DNA of 63,491 bases, taken from assembly GCA_947623225.1 (NCBI GenBank), contig CANQGO010000008.1:1-63491 (forward strand), in the 5' to 3' direction. Origin of the DNA: an uncultured Clostridia bacterium. GTDB lineage: Bacteria; Bacillota; Clostridia; Christensenellales; CAG-314. The notes under the pieces were generated by a model. It was not told where the DNA came from. It was given only the letters and a program-made list of their open reading frames with translations, and did not search any database. Within the stretch, counting starts at the first letter, position 1. Every line of letters starts with the position of its first letter. The position numbers and the translations under genes are program-made. Shown in pieces: positions 8,227 to 16,234 of this stretch.

Positions 8227-9104
8227 TTTACACCTTCTTTATCCGCTTGCAACTGCCTCGCAAGCTCCTGCTCATCGGAAAATTTTCGAATCGGTCGTAA
8301 AAATTTTGTCAAATTTACCTTGATACACCGCCCGTACAAATTTCCGTCAAACCCCGACAAGTGTGCCTCCACACACGGCTCGCTCAACTCAAACGTCGGA
8401 CGCTGACCGATATTTACAATTGCGGAATATTCCGTATCATCCACTTTTGTCCTGCCGGCATACACACCGCAAGGCAAAAACTTATCTGCTGACACAGCAA
8501 TATTGGCGGTCGGGAATCCGATAGTAGTTCCTACTCCTCTCCCGTGCACAACTTCACCCATTACAAAATATGGTTCGGAAAGTAATTCGTTGACAGTCAA
8601 TATGTCATTGTCGCCAAGCAATTTTCTAATATATGTAGTGCTTACCTTTATACCATTACGACACACGGGTGCCACTACGTCCACGCCACATACATTTGCC
8701 ATCTGCTCACGTAGCGTAGCGGGATCACACTTATCGCGACCGTAACTGTAATCAAATCCGCACACCACGCCCTTCAATTCGTATTGCTTCAAGCGTTCTG
8801 CAAATTGTGCACCGGTATTGTTACGAAATTCTTCGTCGAATTCGGCACTCAATACATAGTCGATTCCCTGCAAAGCATATAGCGATAGCCTTTCTTCGAA
8901 AGTATATATTGCCTTATCCGGTTTGCCGATCGACTCAAAAGTATTGTCGGTAAATGTAAATAAAGCGACCTTTGCATTGCACCGATCCGCCCGAATTTTG
9001 GCGACATTGACCAATTCTACATGTCCCAGATGCATGCATCCGAAATAACCGAGACAGAGTACTATCGGAGTATTCAATTGTTCGCCGAACTTAGACAGTT
9101 GCAT
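8223..9104 (-). CDS. ribF: Riboflavin kinase / FAD synthetase RibF
   Basis: Bifunctional enzyme making FMN and FAD (293 aa). I choose ATG 9104 because AGGTG, overlapping the truB stop, lies 6 nt upstream; a GTG at 9113 has no spacing for it. The nucleotidyltransferase half contains HLGH (residues 25-28) and STTYIRKLL. The kinase half has GTTIGFPTANI and the flavin-site strand YSAIVNIGQRPTF. The usual GxFDGVHLGH motif reads GYFGCMHLGH here, losing the Asp. The remaining fold motifs look intact. It follows truB, as in many bacteria. Confidence 0.92.
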   Translation of the reverse strand: MQLSKFGEQLNTPIVLCLGYFGCMHLGHVELVNVAKIRADRCNAKVALFTFTDNTFESIGKPDKAIYTFEERLSLYALQGIDYVLSAEFDEEFRNNTGAQFAERLKQYELKGVVCGFDYSYGRDKCDPATLREQMANVCGVDVVAPVCRNGIKVSTTYIRKLLGDNDILTVNELLSEPYFVMGEVVHGRGVGTTIGFPTANIAVSADKFLPCGVYAGRTKVDDTEYSAIVNIGQRPTFELSEPCVEAHLSGFDGNLYGRCIKVNLTKFLRPIRKFSDEQELARQLQADKEGVK

Positions 9105-9113
9105 AACATTCAC

Positions 9114-9971
9114 CTAATCAACGTCTTTAAGATAATATTCCAATTTAAGTATGCCTTCCTCGCATTTACCAAGACCGAAAAATTCGCCGTTGCAATACAC
9201 CTTTCGATAGCCGTCAAATTCCTCCACGTATATACGCCTTCCGTGATCCAAATCGGAGTACATTTCGGGATCCAACTCAAAGCATTCCACATCCCTCAAC
9301 GGATACATTATATCCAACAAACACTTTTCCTTTTGTTCACGTATCTGATCCACAGTGAACGATCGTGATATATCGAAGCAACCGGAAGCAAGTCGTATCA
9401 AACCGCTCATATACCCCACCGTATCACATGCATAAGCAATGTCCCTGGCAAGAGAACGTATATACGTACCTCCGCTACACTTGATATCCAGCACAAACGT
9501 ATCTGTACTGATTTGGGATATTACTTTTATGGCGAAAACCGTGATTTTTCTGGATTTTAGGACAACACATTCGCCCATCCGTGCAAGTTTATATGAGCGA
9601 ACACCTCCAACAGAGATAGCGGAATACGCCGGGGGAACTTGTTCTATCTCTCCCACAAAAGCGTCGAGCACCTTTTCCAATTCCTTTGCTGTGGGGATTT
9701 TCTGCTGTATATCGGTTACGGTACCATAAGCATCCAATGTATCAGTGGTCTTACCGAATGTAAAAAATGCACGATAGTATTTTGTTTTGTCCGTAAGGTA
9801 GTTGAAAAGTTTCGTACCTTTTCCTACTGCGACAGGCAATACTCCTGCTGCCCCCGGATCCAGTGTTCCGAGATGACCGATCTTCTTCTCGCCGAGAATT
9901 TTTTTCAAACAGACAACCACATCGCTTGCTGTCGCGCTTACAGGTTTAAGAACATTTATAAATCCGTTCAT
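9114..9971 (-). CDS. truB: tRNA pseudouridine-55 synthase TruB
   Basis: TruB (285 aa) makes pseudouridine at U55 in the T-loop of most elongator tRNAs. The N-terminus NVLKPVSATASDVV and the catalytic motif GHLGTLDPGAAGVL (Asp38) are clear, as is the later YKLAR element and the RSLARDIAYA strand. A short C-terminal PUA-like tail is present (DLDHGRRIYVEEFDG). Its start overlaps nrnA by four bases and its stop abuts ribF. Note that the partial tRNA-Gly at the right edge appears to lack U55. Confidence 0.96.
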   Translation of the reverse strand: MNGFINVLKPVSATASDVVVCLKKILGEKKIGHLGTLDPGAAGVLPVAVGKGTKLFNYLTDKTKYYRAFFTFGKTTDTLDAYGTVTDIQQKIPTAKELEKVLDAFVGEIEQVPPAYSAISVGGVRSYKLARMGECVVLKSRKITVFAIKVISQISTDTFVLDIKCSGGTYIRSLARDIAYACDTVGYMSGLIRLASGCFDISRSFTVDQIREQKEKCLLDIMYPLRDVECFELDPEMYSDLDHGRRIYVEEFDGYRKVYCNGEFFGLGKCEEGILKLEYYLKDVD

Positions 9972-10936
9972 AAATCAAACCCTACCACACGCACTATTTT
10001 TTCTATAACATCCTCCAGAAAACCGCTCAGCATGCATCCCGAAGCGTACATATGCCCGCCACCGCCGAACTGACGGCACACTTCCTTTACATTGAAACCT
10101 TTGCCGCGCATACTTACTTTGTATGCGTTCGGCGACGCTTCAGTGAGCATTACGCCCACCTTGGCGACGTCTATATCGATAGCACTCTGAACTATTCCTG
10201 AGGTGGCTATCATATCGGCATTCAACTCTTTCAAGTCCGCAAGTGTAAGATACATAAGAACCATTTGGCCGTCGTAATATGTTCTCATATGGCTGATAGC
10301 TCTACCCAACAGCTTCATTTCCGTCAAAGAGCGATCCTTGAAGAACACTCTGTTGACCTTCTCAATATCTGCACCGGACTGGCACAATTTGGCTGCCGTC
10401 AGGAAACAATCACTATTGGTATTGTTATGAGAAAAATTTCCCGTGTCCGTACACAATCCCATGTACAAATACGTGGAAATTTCACTGTCTAACTGTGACA
10501 ATAATTGCGTTACGATGCCGTGTATCAATTGGCATGTGCTTGGGCTATCGACCACAAGGTTATATCTCGAAAAATAGTCCCCTCCGTGATGGTCGATCGT
10601 CATGCTTTCGGCAAAATTACGGTAGAGATTGCCAAAAGTACCCAGTCGATTCAGATCGCCGCAATCTACCGCGACAAACAGGTCGTATTTATTATTGTCG
10701 TAAGTATCGGATATAAGTCGAGTCTCGTCGAAATTCGTCGTTACTTTGTCTCCGACAGGCATATCACAAAACATTGCAACTGTTTTGCCGAGTTTCGTCA
10801 ACGCAAGATAGAGTGCTACTGTGGCACCTATCGTATCGCCGTCGGGATTGGTATGTGCAAAAAGAGCAACGCGTTGCTTTTGCGCAATTATATTTGCCGC
10901 TTGGCTAATCGTTACTGTTCTTTTTACTGAGTTCAT
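9968..10936 (-). CDS. nrnA: DHH-family oligoribonuclease / pAp phosphatase (NrnA-like)
   Basis: A 322-aa DHH/DHHA1 phosphoesterase. In Firmicutes NrnA degrades very short RNAs and dephosphorylates pAp. Manganese-site motifs are visible in order: AHTNPDGDTIGA (about 28-39), AVDCGDL, the DHH triad (TIDHHGGDYF) and GLCTDTGNF. The DHHA1 substrate domain ends in GGGGHMYASGC. It sits between rbfA and truB as in most Clostridia. The ATG start overlaps the rbfA stop by 32 bases, longer than its neighbours, and no better start is visible. Confidence 0.9.
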   Translation of the reverse strand: MNSVKRTVTISQAANIIAQKQRVALFAHTNPDGDTIGATVALYLALTKLGKTVAMFCDMPVGDKVTTNFDETRLISDTYDNNKYDLFVAVDCGDLNRLGTFGNLYRNFAESMTIDHHGGDYFSRYNLVVDSPSTCQLIHGIVTQLLSQLDSEISTYLYMGLCTDTGNFSHNNTNSDCFLTAAKLCQSGADIEKVNRVFFKDRSLTEMKLLGRAISHMRTYYDGQMVLMYLTLADLKELNADMIATSGIVQSAIDIDVAKVGVMLTEASPNAYKVSMRGKGFNVKEVCRQFGGGGHMYASGCMLSGFLEDVIEKIVRVVGFDL

Positions 10937-11264
10937 AGAGTAATTCGTCTATTTTTTGCCCATACTCCATCGACGTATCCGGCAAAAATTTGAATTCGGG
11001 AACTTTGCGTATATGCATAACTCTGGATATTTCTCTCCTGACCAACGATCCATTTTCTTTTATCGCGGAGAATGTTGCCGATGCTTTTGATTCATCCTTT
11101 GAGTATATACTTATATATACCTTGGCGGTAGACAGCTCCCTGTCGCAATCAACGTCCACCACTGTAAACATTTCGGTTATACGTGGATCTTTGACTTTCT
11201 TGGTAAGAATTTCCGCTATAAGCCGCTTAAATTCTGCGTTTAATTTATCCGTGCGCGTATTCAT
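10905..11264 (-). CDS. rbfA: Ribosome-binding factor A
   Basis: RbfA (119 aa) binds the free 30S subunit near helix 1 of 16S rRNA and helps its maturation, especially in the cold. The KH-like fold motif is recognisable: [18 protein letters not shown] in the N-terminus (shown by [18 protein letters not shown]), then [14 protein letters not shown], and C-terminal LRREISR-type helix ([18 protein letters not shown]). Length is normal. The start overlaps the infB stop by four bases. Confidence 0.95.
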   Translation of the reverse strand: MNTRTDKLNAEFKRLIAEILTKKVKDPRITEMFTVVDVDCDRELSTAKVYISIYSKDESKASATFSAIKENGSLVRREISRVMHIRKVPEFKFLPDTSMEYGQKIDELLYELSKKNSND

Positions 11265-13789
11265 TGCTGTATCTCTTCCATCTGATATATTTCGAATATA
11301 TCGCCTACTTTAATATCATTGTAGTTTTCTACAGATATACCGCACTCGTATCCTGCGGCAACTTCTTTGACGTCGTCCTTGAAACGCTTCAGCGCGAGTA
11401 TAGTGCCGTCGTATATACTCACGTCGTTACGATATATACGTACCTTACCGCTACGTACCACTTTACCGTTAGTGACATAGCATCCTGCAACGGAACCGAC
11501 TCCGGAGATTTTGAATACCTCTCTGACCTCTGCGCTGCCGAGAATATTTTCACGGAACTTGGGTGCAAGCATGCCCTTCATCGCAGCGGTTATATCATCA
11601 ACTGCATCATATATTACATTGTACAGACGGATATCTACCCCCTCTTTCTCCGCAAGGATCTTGGCATTGTTATCGGCACGCACATTGAATCCGATGATGA
11701 TTGCCTCGGACGCTTTGGCAAGCATCACGTCCGTTTCCGTTATTCCGCCTACTCCGCCGTGTATTGCACTGACCTTTACCTCGTCATTGGATATCTTCTC
11801 GAGGCTTCCCTTGAGCGCCTCAAGACTACCCTGTACGTCCGTCTTGATTATAAGATTAAGCGTTTTGAGTTGACCTTCAGAGATCTTGCCGAACAAATCG
11901 ACCAGATTGATCGACGGTGCTTGACGAGCATTTTCAAGTTTGATTTTATTCTTACGCTCTTCTGCTGCCTTCTTGACAAGTTTCTCGTCAGCCACATACA
12001 TATAGTCGCCCGCCTGCGGTACCTCGGAGAATCCCAGCACCTCGACAGGCATGGAGGGACCAGCACTCGTGACTTTCTTTCCCTTGTCATCAAACATGGC
12101 TCGTATCTTGCCTGTAGCCGAACCGGCGATCAAGCTGTCACCCACGTGCAAGGTTCCGTTGCTTATAAGAATAGTAGCGACAGGACCTCTTCCTTTGTCC
12201 AACTTAGCCTCGATGATCGTACCCGTAGCGCGTTTTTGCGGATTGGCTTTGAGTTCTTTTATCTCCGTCACCAGGAGCAGGCTTTCAAGAAGTTTATCGA
12301 GTCCCATACCCGTTTTAGCAGATACAGGCACCATGATAGTATCTCCGCCCCATTCTTCTGGTACAAGTTCATACTCTGTCAATTGCTGTTTGACTCTATC
12401 CGGATCGACATGCGGTTTGTCCATTTTATTGATCGCCACTACTATGGAAACACCTGCAGCCTTTGCGTGGTTGATCGCTTCTATGGTCTGCGGCATTACA
12501 CCGTCATCGGCAGCGACCACTATGATCGCCACGTCTGTTATTTTGGCTCCGCGCGCACGCATAGCCGTAAACGCCGCGTGGCCGGGCGTATCGATAAATG
12601 TAATCGTTTCCCCCTTTGCGGTAACCGTATATGCACCTATATGCTGCGTTATTCCGCCCGCCTCACCGCTTGTGACGTTGGTATTTCTTATAGCATCCAA
12701 CAATGATGTTTTACCGTGATCGACGTGTCCCATGACTGTCACGATCGGCGGACGTTTTACGTTATTTTCCAAACCGTCATCAGACTCTGCCTCCACGATA
12801 ATTTCCTCGGCAGTTAGTTCTTGTTTCAACTCCAATGTCACGCCATACATTCCGGCGATATAAGCGGCATAATCGAAATCAACGGTGTCATTGATCGTTT
12901 TCATTATGCCTTCTTTGAAGAGTTGTTTGACAATTTCCGACGCAGATACACCGATCCTCTCACTCAGAACTTTAATGGGCACTTCTTTGTCATTGACCAC
13001 CGCTTGCGTGATCTTCGGAGCGACATGAGTATTTGCGGAATCGCTCTTCTTGGTACGAGCGCGTCTTACGACTCTGTCCTCATCGTAATCAGCAGTATAG
13101 TCACGCGTAAGCAATCTTTTCAAATTGCTCGGACGTTTCTCGTCAGAGTGCTCTTTGGTTTTATTTTTATTGCCGTGCGCCTTTGACGGTTCACTACGCG
13201 GAATATCCACAGCAGGTGCCGTTGCGTATTTTTTTGCTTGGGTACCGGTACGTTGTTGAGTACTTGTACCGCGCGAGGATTGCGCGTCACCGGCCGCGCG
13301 AGTTTTAGTACCGCCTTGAGCACTACGGCGCGTCGTCCCTCCGGTGGTTGTCGGCTTGGATGACACATCCAGGAACTTACGTATTTTTACGTTGCCCTTC
13401 TCGTCGGTGTATCGCTTAATTTCCCTTCCGTTTTCTATTGTGATATCCACCTTGGGTTGGGGCGCAGTCTGGTCGGACTCCGCGACAGGCTCCTCGATTA
13501 CAGCCTCTTCCGACGTTTCTTCCGTGACTTCCTCCTGTTGCAATTGCTGCTCGACAGGTTGCTCGTCCGCGACAACATCATGCTGAGCCAATTCTTCTGC
13601 CAATGCTTCCGCCTCCATCTGACGGAATTCGATCTTGCGCTGCTGTATAGTCTCGGATATAGCATTGGCGCGTTGTCTGACCGACGCAATTGTTTGTTGC
13701 AAAGCACGTGCGACATTCAAAACCGTAGCCTTTACGTTTTTGATATTATCGTAACTTTTCGCTTTTTGACTATTGGTTGTATTTGCCAT
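11261..13789 (-). CDS. infB: Translation initiation factor IF-2
   Basis: IF-2 (842 aa) is the GTPase that positions fMet-tRNA on the 30S subunit and promotes subunit joining. The first 260 residues are low in complexity, rich in Gln, Glu, Thr and Arg, and typical of the variable N-domain. An IF2N motif ([18 protein letters not shown]) precedes the G domain: G1 GHVDHGKT at 354-361, DTPGHAAF, then NKMDKP and SAKTGMGL. Domains II-IV follow to the end. GAGG lies before ATG 13789. A long open frame on the opposite strand here is a shadow. Confidence 0.98.
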   Translation of the reverse strand: MANTTNSQKAKSYDNIKNVKATVLNVARALQQTIASVRQRANAISETIQQRKIEFRQMEAEALAEELAQHDVVADEQPVEQQLQQEEVTEETSEEAVIEEPVAESDQTAPQPKVDITIENGREIKRYTDEKGNVKIRKFLDVSSKPTTTGGTTRRSAQGGTKTRAAGDAQSSRGTSTQQRTGTQAKKYATAPAVDIPRSEPSKAHGNKNKTKEHSDEKRPSNLKRLLTRDYTADYDEDRVVRRARTKKSDSANTHVAPKITQAVVNDKEVPIKVLSERIGVSASEIVKQLFKEGIMKTINDTVDFDYAAYIAGMYGVTLELKQELTAEEIIVEAESDDGLENNVKRPPIVTVMGHVDHGKTSLLDAIRNTNVTSGEAGGITQHIGAYTVTAKGETITFIDTPGHAAFTAMRARGAKITDVAIIVVAADDGVMPQTIEAINHAKAAGVSIVVAINKMDKPHVDPDRVKQQLTEYELVPEEWGGDTIMVPVSAKTGMGLDKLLESLLLVTEIKELKANPQKRATGTIIEAKLDKGRGPVATILISNGTLHVGDSLIAGSATGKIRAMFDDKGKKVTSAGPSMPVEVLGFSEVPQAGDYMYVADEKLVKKAAEERKNKIKLENARQAPSINLVDLFGKISEGQLKTLNLIIKTDVQGSLEALKGSLEKISNDEVKVSAIHGGVGGITETDVMLAKASEAIIIGFNVRADNNAKILAEKEGVDIRLYNVIYDAVDDITAAMKGMLAPKFRENILGSAEVREVFKISGVGSVAGCYVTNGKVVRSGKVRIYRNDVSIYDGTILALKRFKDDVKEVAAGYECGISVENYNDIKVGDIFEIYQMEEIQQ

Positions 13790-13809
13790 TATTTCTCCTC
13801 CTACGGCAT

Positions 13810-14091
13810 CTACATCAAATTTTCCGCTATGGCATCTGCCAATGATTTATCACAAATGGCAATTGCCTTGCAATTTTTCTTTTTCAATACTTCATAGTCG
13901 TCCGTTTTTATAAGCGGCACACCTATACGCCGACTGATTGAATCCAGTTGGGACAATGAATTTTCCGATAAAGTTGTCGTATAAAGAATTATATACATTC
14001 TCTTTTTACAACGTTTTATCATGTCACAACCAAATACAACCGAACCTTTTCGTATTGCGAACCCGATGTATGTTTCAACTTTACTGTTCAA
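13810..14091 (-). CDS. ylxQ: L7Ae-family RNA-binding protein YlxQ
   Basis: Small protein (93 aa) of the ribosomal L7Ae/L30e/K-turn family, found between ylxR and infB in Firmicutes. I choose TTG 14091 ([20 protein letters not shown]), because GGAG lies 7 nt upstream; a GTG six bases earlier has its ribosome-binding site too close. The motif [11 protein letters not shown], the RNA-contacting loop region and IGVPLI-type strand ([11 protein letters not shown]) match the family. The start lies within the end of ylxR, overlapping by 11 bases. RNA target unknown. Confidence 0.88.
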   Translation of the reverse strand: MNSKVETYIGFAIRKGSVVFGCDMIKRCKKRMYIILYTTTLSENSLSQLDSISRRIGVPLIKTDDYEVLKKKNCKAIAICDKSLADAIAENLM

Positions 14092-14335
14092 TTGCACTCT
14101 CCAGTATTTCCGCAACCGATTCCAGTGTAAACCCAAACTGTTTGACAAAAGATTTACTTTTAAGTGCTTTTTCTACACAGTCTCTGCAACGACACAGATA
14201 TATGCCTCTGCCGTTTAGTTTACCGGTCTTGTCCACAACGATCCCGTCGGTTGTATTCACGATTCGGATCAAAGAACTTTTCGGTTTCATCTGACGGCAA
14301 ATCACGCACATTCTCTCCGGAATCTTTTTCTGCAT
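14081..14335 (-). CDS. ylxR: YlxR/RnpM family RNA-binding protein
   Basis: An 84-aa DUF448 protein. In Bacillus the family member (RnpM) binds RNase P RNA and modulates its activity. The signature PERMCVICRQMKPKSSLIRI, with its CxxC pair, and GRGIYLCR-C-x-x-C-V-E-K-A are both present (GRGIYLCRCRDCVEKA). The basic C-terminal helix follows. It lies between nusA (2 bases) and ylxQ, the conserved position. No other domain is present. Confidence 0.93.
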   Translation of the reverse strand: MQKKIPERMCVICRQMKPKSSLIRIVNTTDGIVVDKTGKLNGRGIYLCRCRDCVEKALKSKSFVKQFGFTLESVAEILESAIEQ

Positions 14336-14337
14336 GG

Positions 14338-15417
14338 TCAGTTGTCCTCTCCATCATCAAACATACCGCTTGCCAAGGCGTCGGAGTATGACTTCACGTC
14401 TATCTTCCAGCCCGTCAGTCGAGCAGCAAGGCGAGCATTTTGTCCTTCTTTGCCGATTGCCAAAGAAAGCTTTTCGTCAGGGACAACTACTTTCGCCTCT
14501 TTTGTATCTTCATCCGCTTGTACTATAAGTACCTTGGCAGGTGACAATGCTCTGGCGATATAGTCCAGGATATCACTGCTCCAAGGAATAATATCTATTT
14601 TTTCTCCGCCTATTTCCTCAACGATCGCATTAACGCGCACGCCCTTGTTTCCGACGCAGGCACCGACGGCATCCACCTCGGGATCCGTGGAGTATACAGC
14701 CATCTTAGTACGGAAACCCGCCTCGCGTACTATGCTCTTGATCTGAACTATATCTGCGCGTATCTCCGGAACTTCATTTTCGAACAAGCGGCGAATAAAC
14801 ATGTAACTTGCGCGAGACAACATGACTTGCGTACCGCCAAGTCCATCACGCACACGCTTGATGAGCACCTTTATGCGGTCGCCGGCATGAAATTTTTCAC
14901 CGGGGATCTGGTCCTGTACCGTCAGGACACCTTCCATCTGGTTTTTGCCTATTTCAACATAAATAGTCCCGTCATCTTTGACGCGAGAAACTATACCGAT
15001 AATCAATTCGTTTTCTTTATCGGAGAATTGGCTGTACGTCACGTCTTTTTCCGCCTGGTGAAGACTATTCTTTATCACCTGCACGGCATTTTGCGCAGCA
15101 ATACGGCTGAAATCACGAGGATTGATTTCCGTCAATACTTCGTCGCCGAGTTTATAACTCTTTTTGATTTGCTGAGCATCTTCCAAAGAGATTTCCTTCT
15201 CGGGCGTTTCAACAGCTTCGACGACGATCTTGGAAATATATATTTTAATAGTATTTTTCTCGGGGTTGATTTTCACTACAATATTGGACGCTTCGCCGTA
15301 GTGTTTCTTGCAAGCGATCGTCAATGCAGTTTCCAGAGACTCAATGACTCTCTCTTTGCTTATACCCTTCGTTTCTTCAAGCTCATCAAGGGCAAGAAAA
15401 AATTCTTTGCTGATCAT
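14338..15417 (-). CDS. nusA: Transcription termination/antitermination factor NusA
   Basis: NusA (359 aa) binds RNA polymerase and controls pausing, termination and antitermination. The N-terminal domain (1-130) has VIESLETALTIACKKHYG and FSRIAAQNAVQVI. The S1 domain follows (GIVSRVKDDGTIYVEIG), then KH1 and KH2, with AVGACVGNKGVRVNAIVEE and LSLAIGKEGQNARLAARLTG. It ends soon after KH2, without the acidic repeats of E. coli, as in other Firmicutes. It lies second in the rimP operon. Confidence 0.97.
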   Translation of the reverse strand: MISKEFFLALDELEETKGISKERVIESLETALTIACKKHYGEASNIVVKINPEKNTIKIYISKIVVEAVETPEKEISLEDAQQIKKSYKLGDEVLTEINPRDFSRIAAQNAVQVIKNSLHQAEKDVTYSQFSDKENELIIGIVSRVKDDGTIYVEIGKNQMEGVLTVQDQIPGEKFHAGDRIKVLIKRVRDGLGGTQVMLSRASYMFIRRLFENEVPEIRADIVQIKSIVREAGFRTKMAVYSTDPEVDAVGACVGNKGVRVNAIVEEIGGEKIDIIPWSSDILDYIARALSPAKVLIVQADEDTKEAKVVVPDEKLSLAIGKEGQNARLAARLTGWKIDVKSYSDALASGMFDDGEDN

Positions 15418-15428
15418 GATTTTTCCTC

Positions 15429-15884
15429 CTAAAATTCGATTATCGGCGACACTTTCGCCGCATCTTTCTTGTTAAATATTATTTGTTTTTTTTCCGTCGC
15501 CAAAGTAAATGTAGCCTCATCGAAATCGATCAATACCCCTTCGAAATTTTTCTTTCCCTCGTACGGGCAGAATAGTTTGACGGATATTTTTTTGTTCAGA
15601 TTTCGTTTGTAATCTCTCGGCGTAGTCAACGGTCTGTCCAAGCCTGGCGACGATACGTTCAATGTATACGACGTGTCTATGGGATCCAACTCATCCAACG
15701 GCTCATCTATTGCCCGGTGCAATCTGGAGCAGTCATTCAGTGTCACACCGCCCTCTTTATCGATGACGATAGTAAGCACCTGTCCGCCTGCCTGTTTGCC
15801 GAATTGTATTTCTACTACCTCAAGTCCCATGCTTTCGGCAATAGGTGCGACCAATTCATATACGGCATCAGCAACCTTCCCCAT
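15429..15884 (-). CDS. rimP: Ribosome maturation factor RimP
   Basis: RimP (151 aa) assists 30S assembly around S12. The two-domain pattern is clear: N-terminal helix and strand (LVAPIAESMGLEVVEIQF), then IVIDKEGGVTLNDCSRLHRA and YTLNVSSPGLDRPL, followed by an SH3-like C-domain. A strong Shine-Dalgarno sequence (AAGGAGG) lies upstream of ATG 15884, itself 11 nt after a leader hairpin. It is the first gene of the roughly 10-kb unit that ends at efp. Confidence 0.96.
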   Translation of the reverse strand: MGKVADAVYELVAPIAESMGLEVVEIQFGKQAGGQVLTIVIDKEGGVTLNDCSRLHRAIDEPLDELDPIDTSYTLNVSSPGLDRPLTTPRDYKRNLNKKISVKLFCPYEGKKNFEGVLIDFDEATFTLATEKKQIIFNKKDAAKVSPIIEF

Positions 15885-15905
15885 AAGCCCTCCTTACACA
15901 AAGTT

Positions 15906-15929
15906 GAGAGTGGAGAAAACTCCACTCTC
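15906..15929 (-). promoter_or_regulatory. Leader hairpin 2, just before the rimP ribosome-binding site
   Basis: Perfect 10-bp inverted repeat (15906-15915 with 15920-15929, 4-nt loop; one further A-T pair outside). No U-run follows, so it is not a plain terminator. Its base is 9-10 nt from the AAGGAGG of rimP. It could protect or gate the ribosome-binding site. Confidence 0.7.
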
Positions 15930-15952
15930 ACCAAGTAAAATCTTATTTGGCG

Positions 15953-15996
15953 AAAAAGGATTGCTTGACAAATAACAAAAAGTATTTTACAAGCAA
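15953..15996 (-). promoter_or_regulatory. Leader hairpin 1 with U-tract, rimP operon
   Basis: TTGCTTG (15961-15967) pairs with CAAGCAA (15990-15996), and after a 2x2 internal loop five more A/T pairs extend the stem. On the minus strand it is followed by TCCTTTTT. It lies downstream of the rimP promoter, as a transcription attenuator would. Confidence 0.55.
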
Positions 15997-16028
15997 CACG
16001 CAACAAATTTACTCAATTTGTTAGTTAT

Positions 16029-16057
16029 AGTATATCACACAAAATCACATTTGACAA
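16029..16057 (-). promoter_or_regulatory. Sigma-A promoter of the rimP-nusA-infB operon
   Basis: TTGTCA (16052-16057), 17-bp spacer, TATACT (16029-16034). Predicted start near 16022, giving a leader of about 140 nt that holds two hairpins. The 350-base stretch 15885-16234 contains no gene; besides this promoter and the hairpins I see only AT-rich DNA and a 7-bp hairpin at 16123-16140. Confidence 0.85.
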
Positions 16058-16234
16058 CTATATTTATAGAAATATATATTATAGTACAATCAATGTATAA
16101 TCGCTATCAATCGAAATACGTTGAATTTCGGAAGAAATTCATTATGTTTTTTACTGCACTACAGTTATACGAAAATGCGGTTGAATTTGCGATATTTAAG
16201 ATATATCGTGCCACCGAATCGCTTGGCTATCGTG

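Noticed and set aside
11264-12706. A 480-codon open frame on the plus strand opposite infB
   Set aside because: It lies wholly inside infB, shows no family motifs and has no ribosome-binding site; its length follows from codon bias in the antisense frame.
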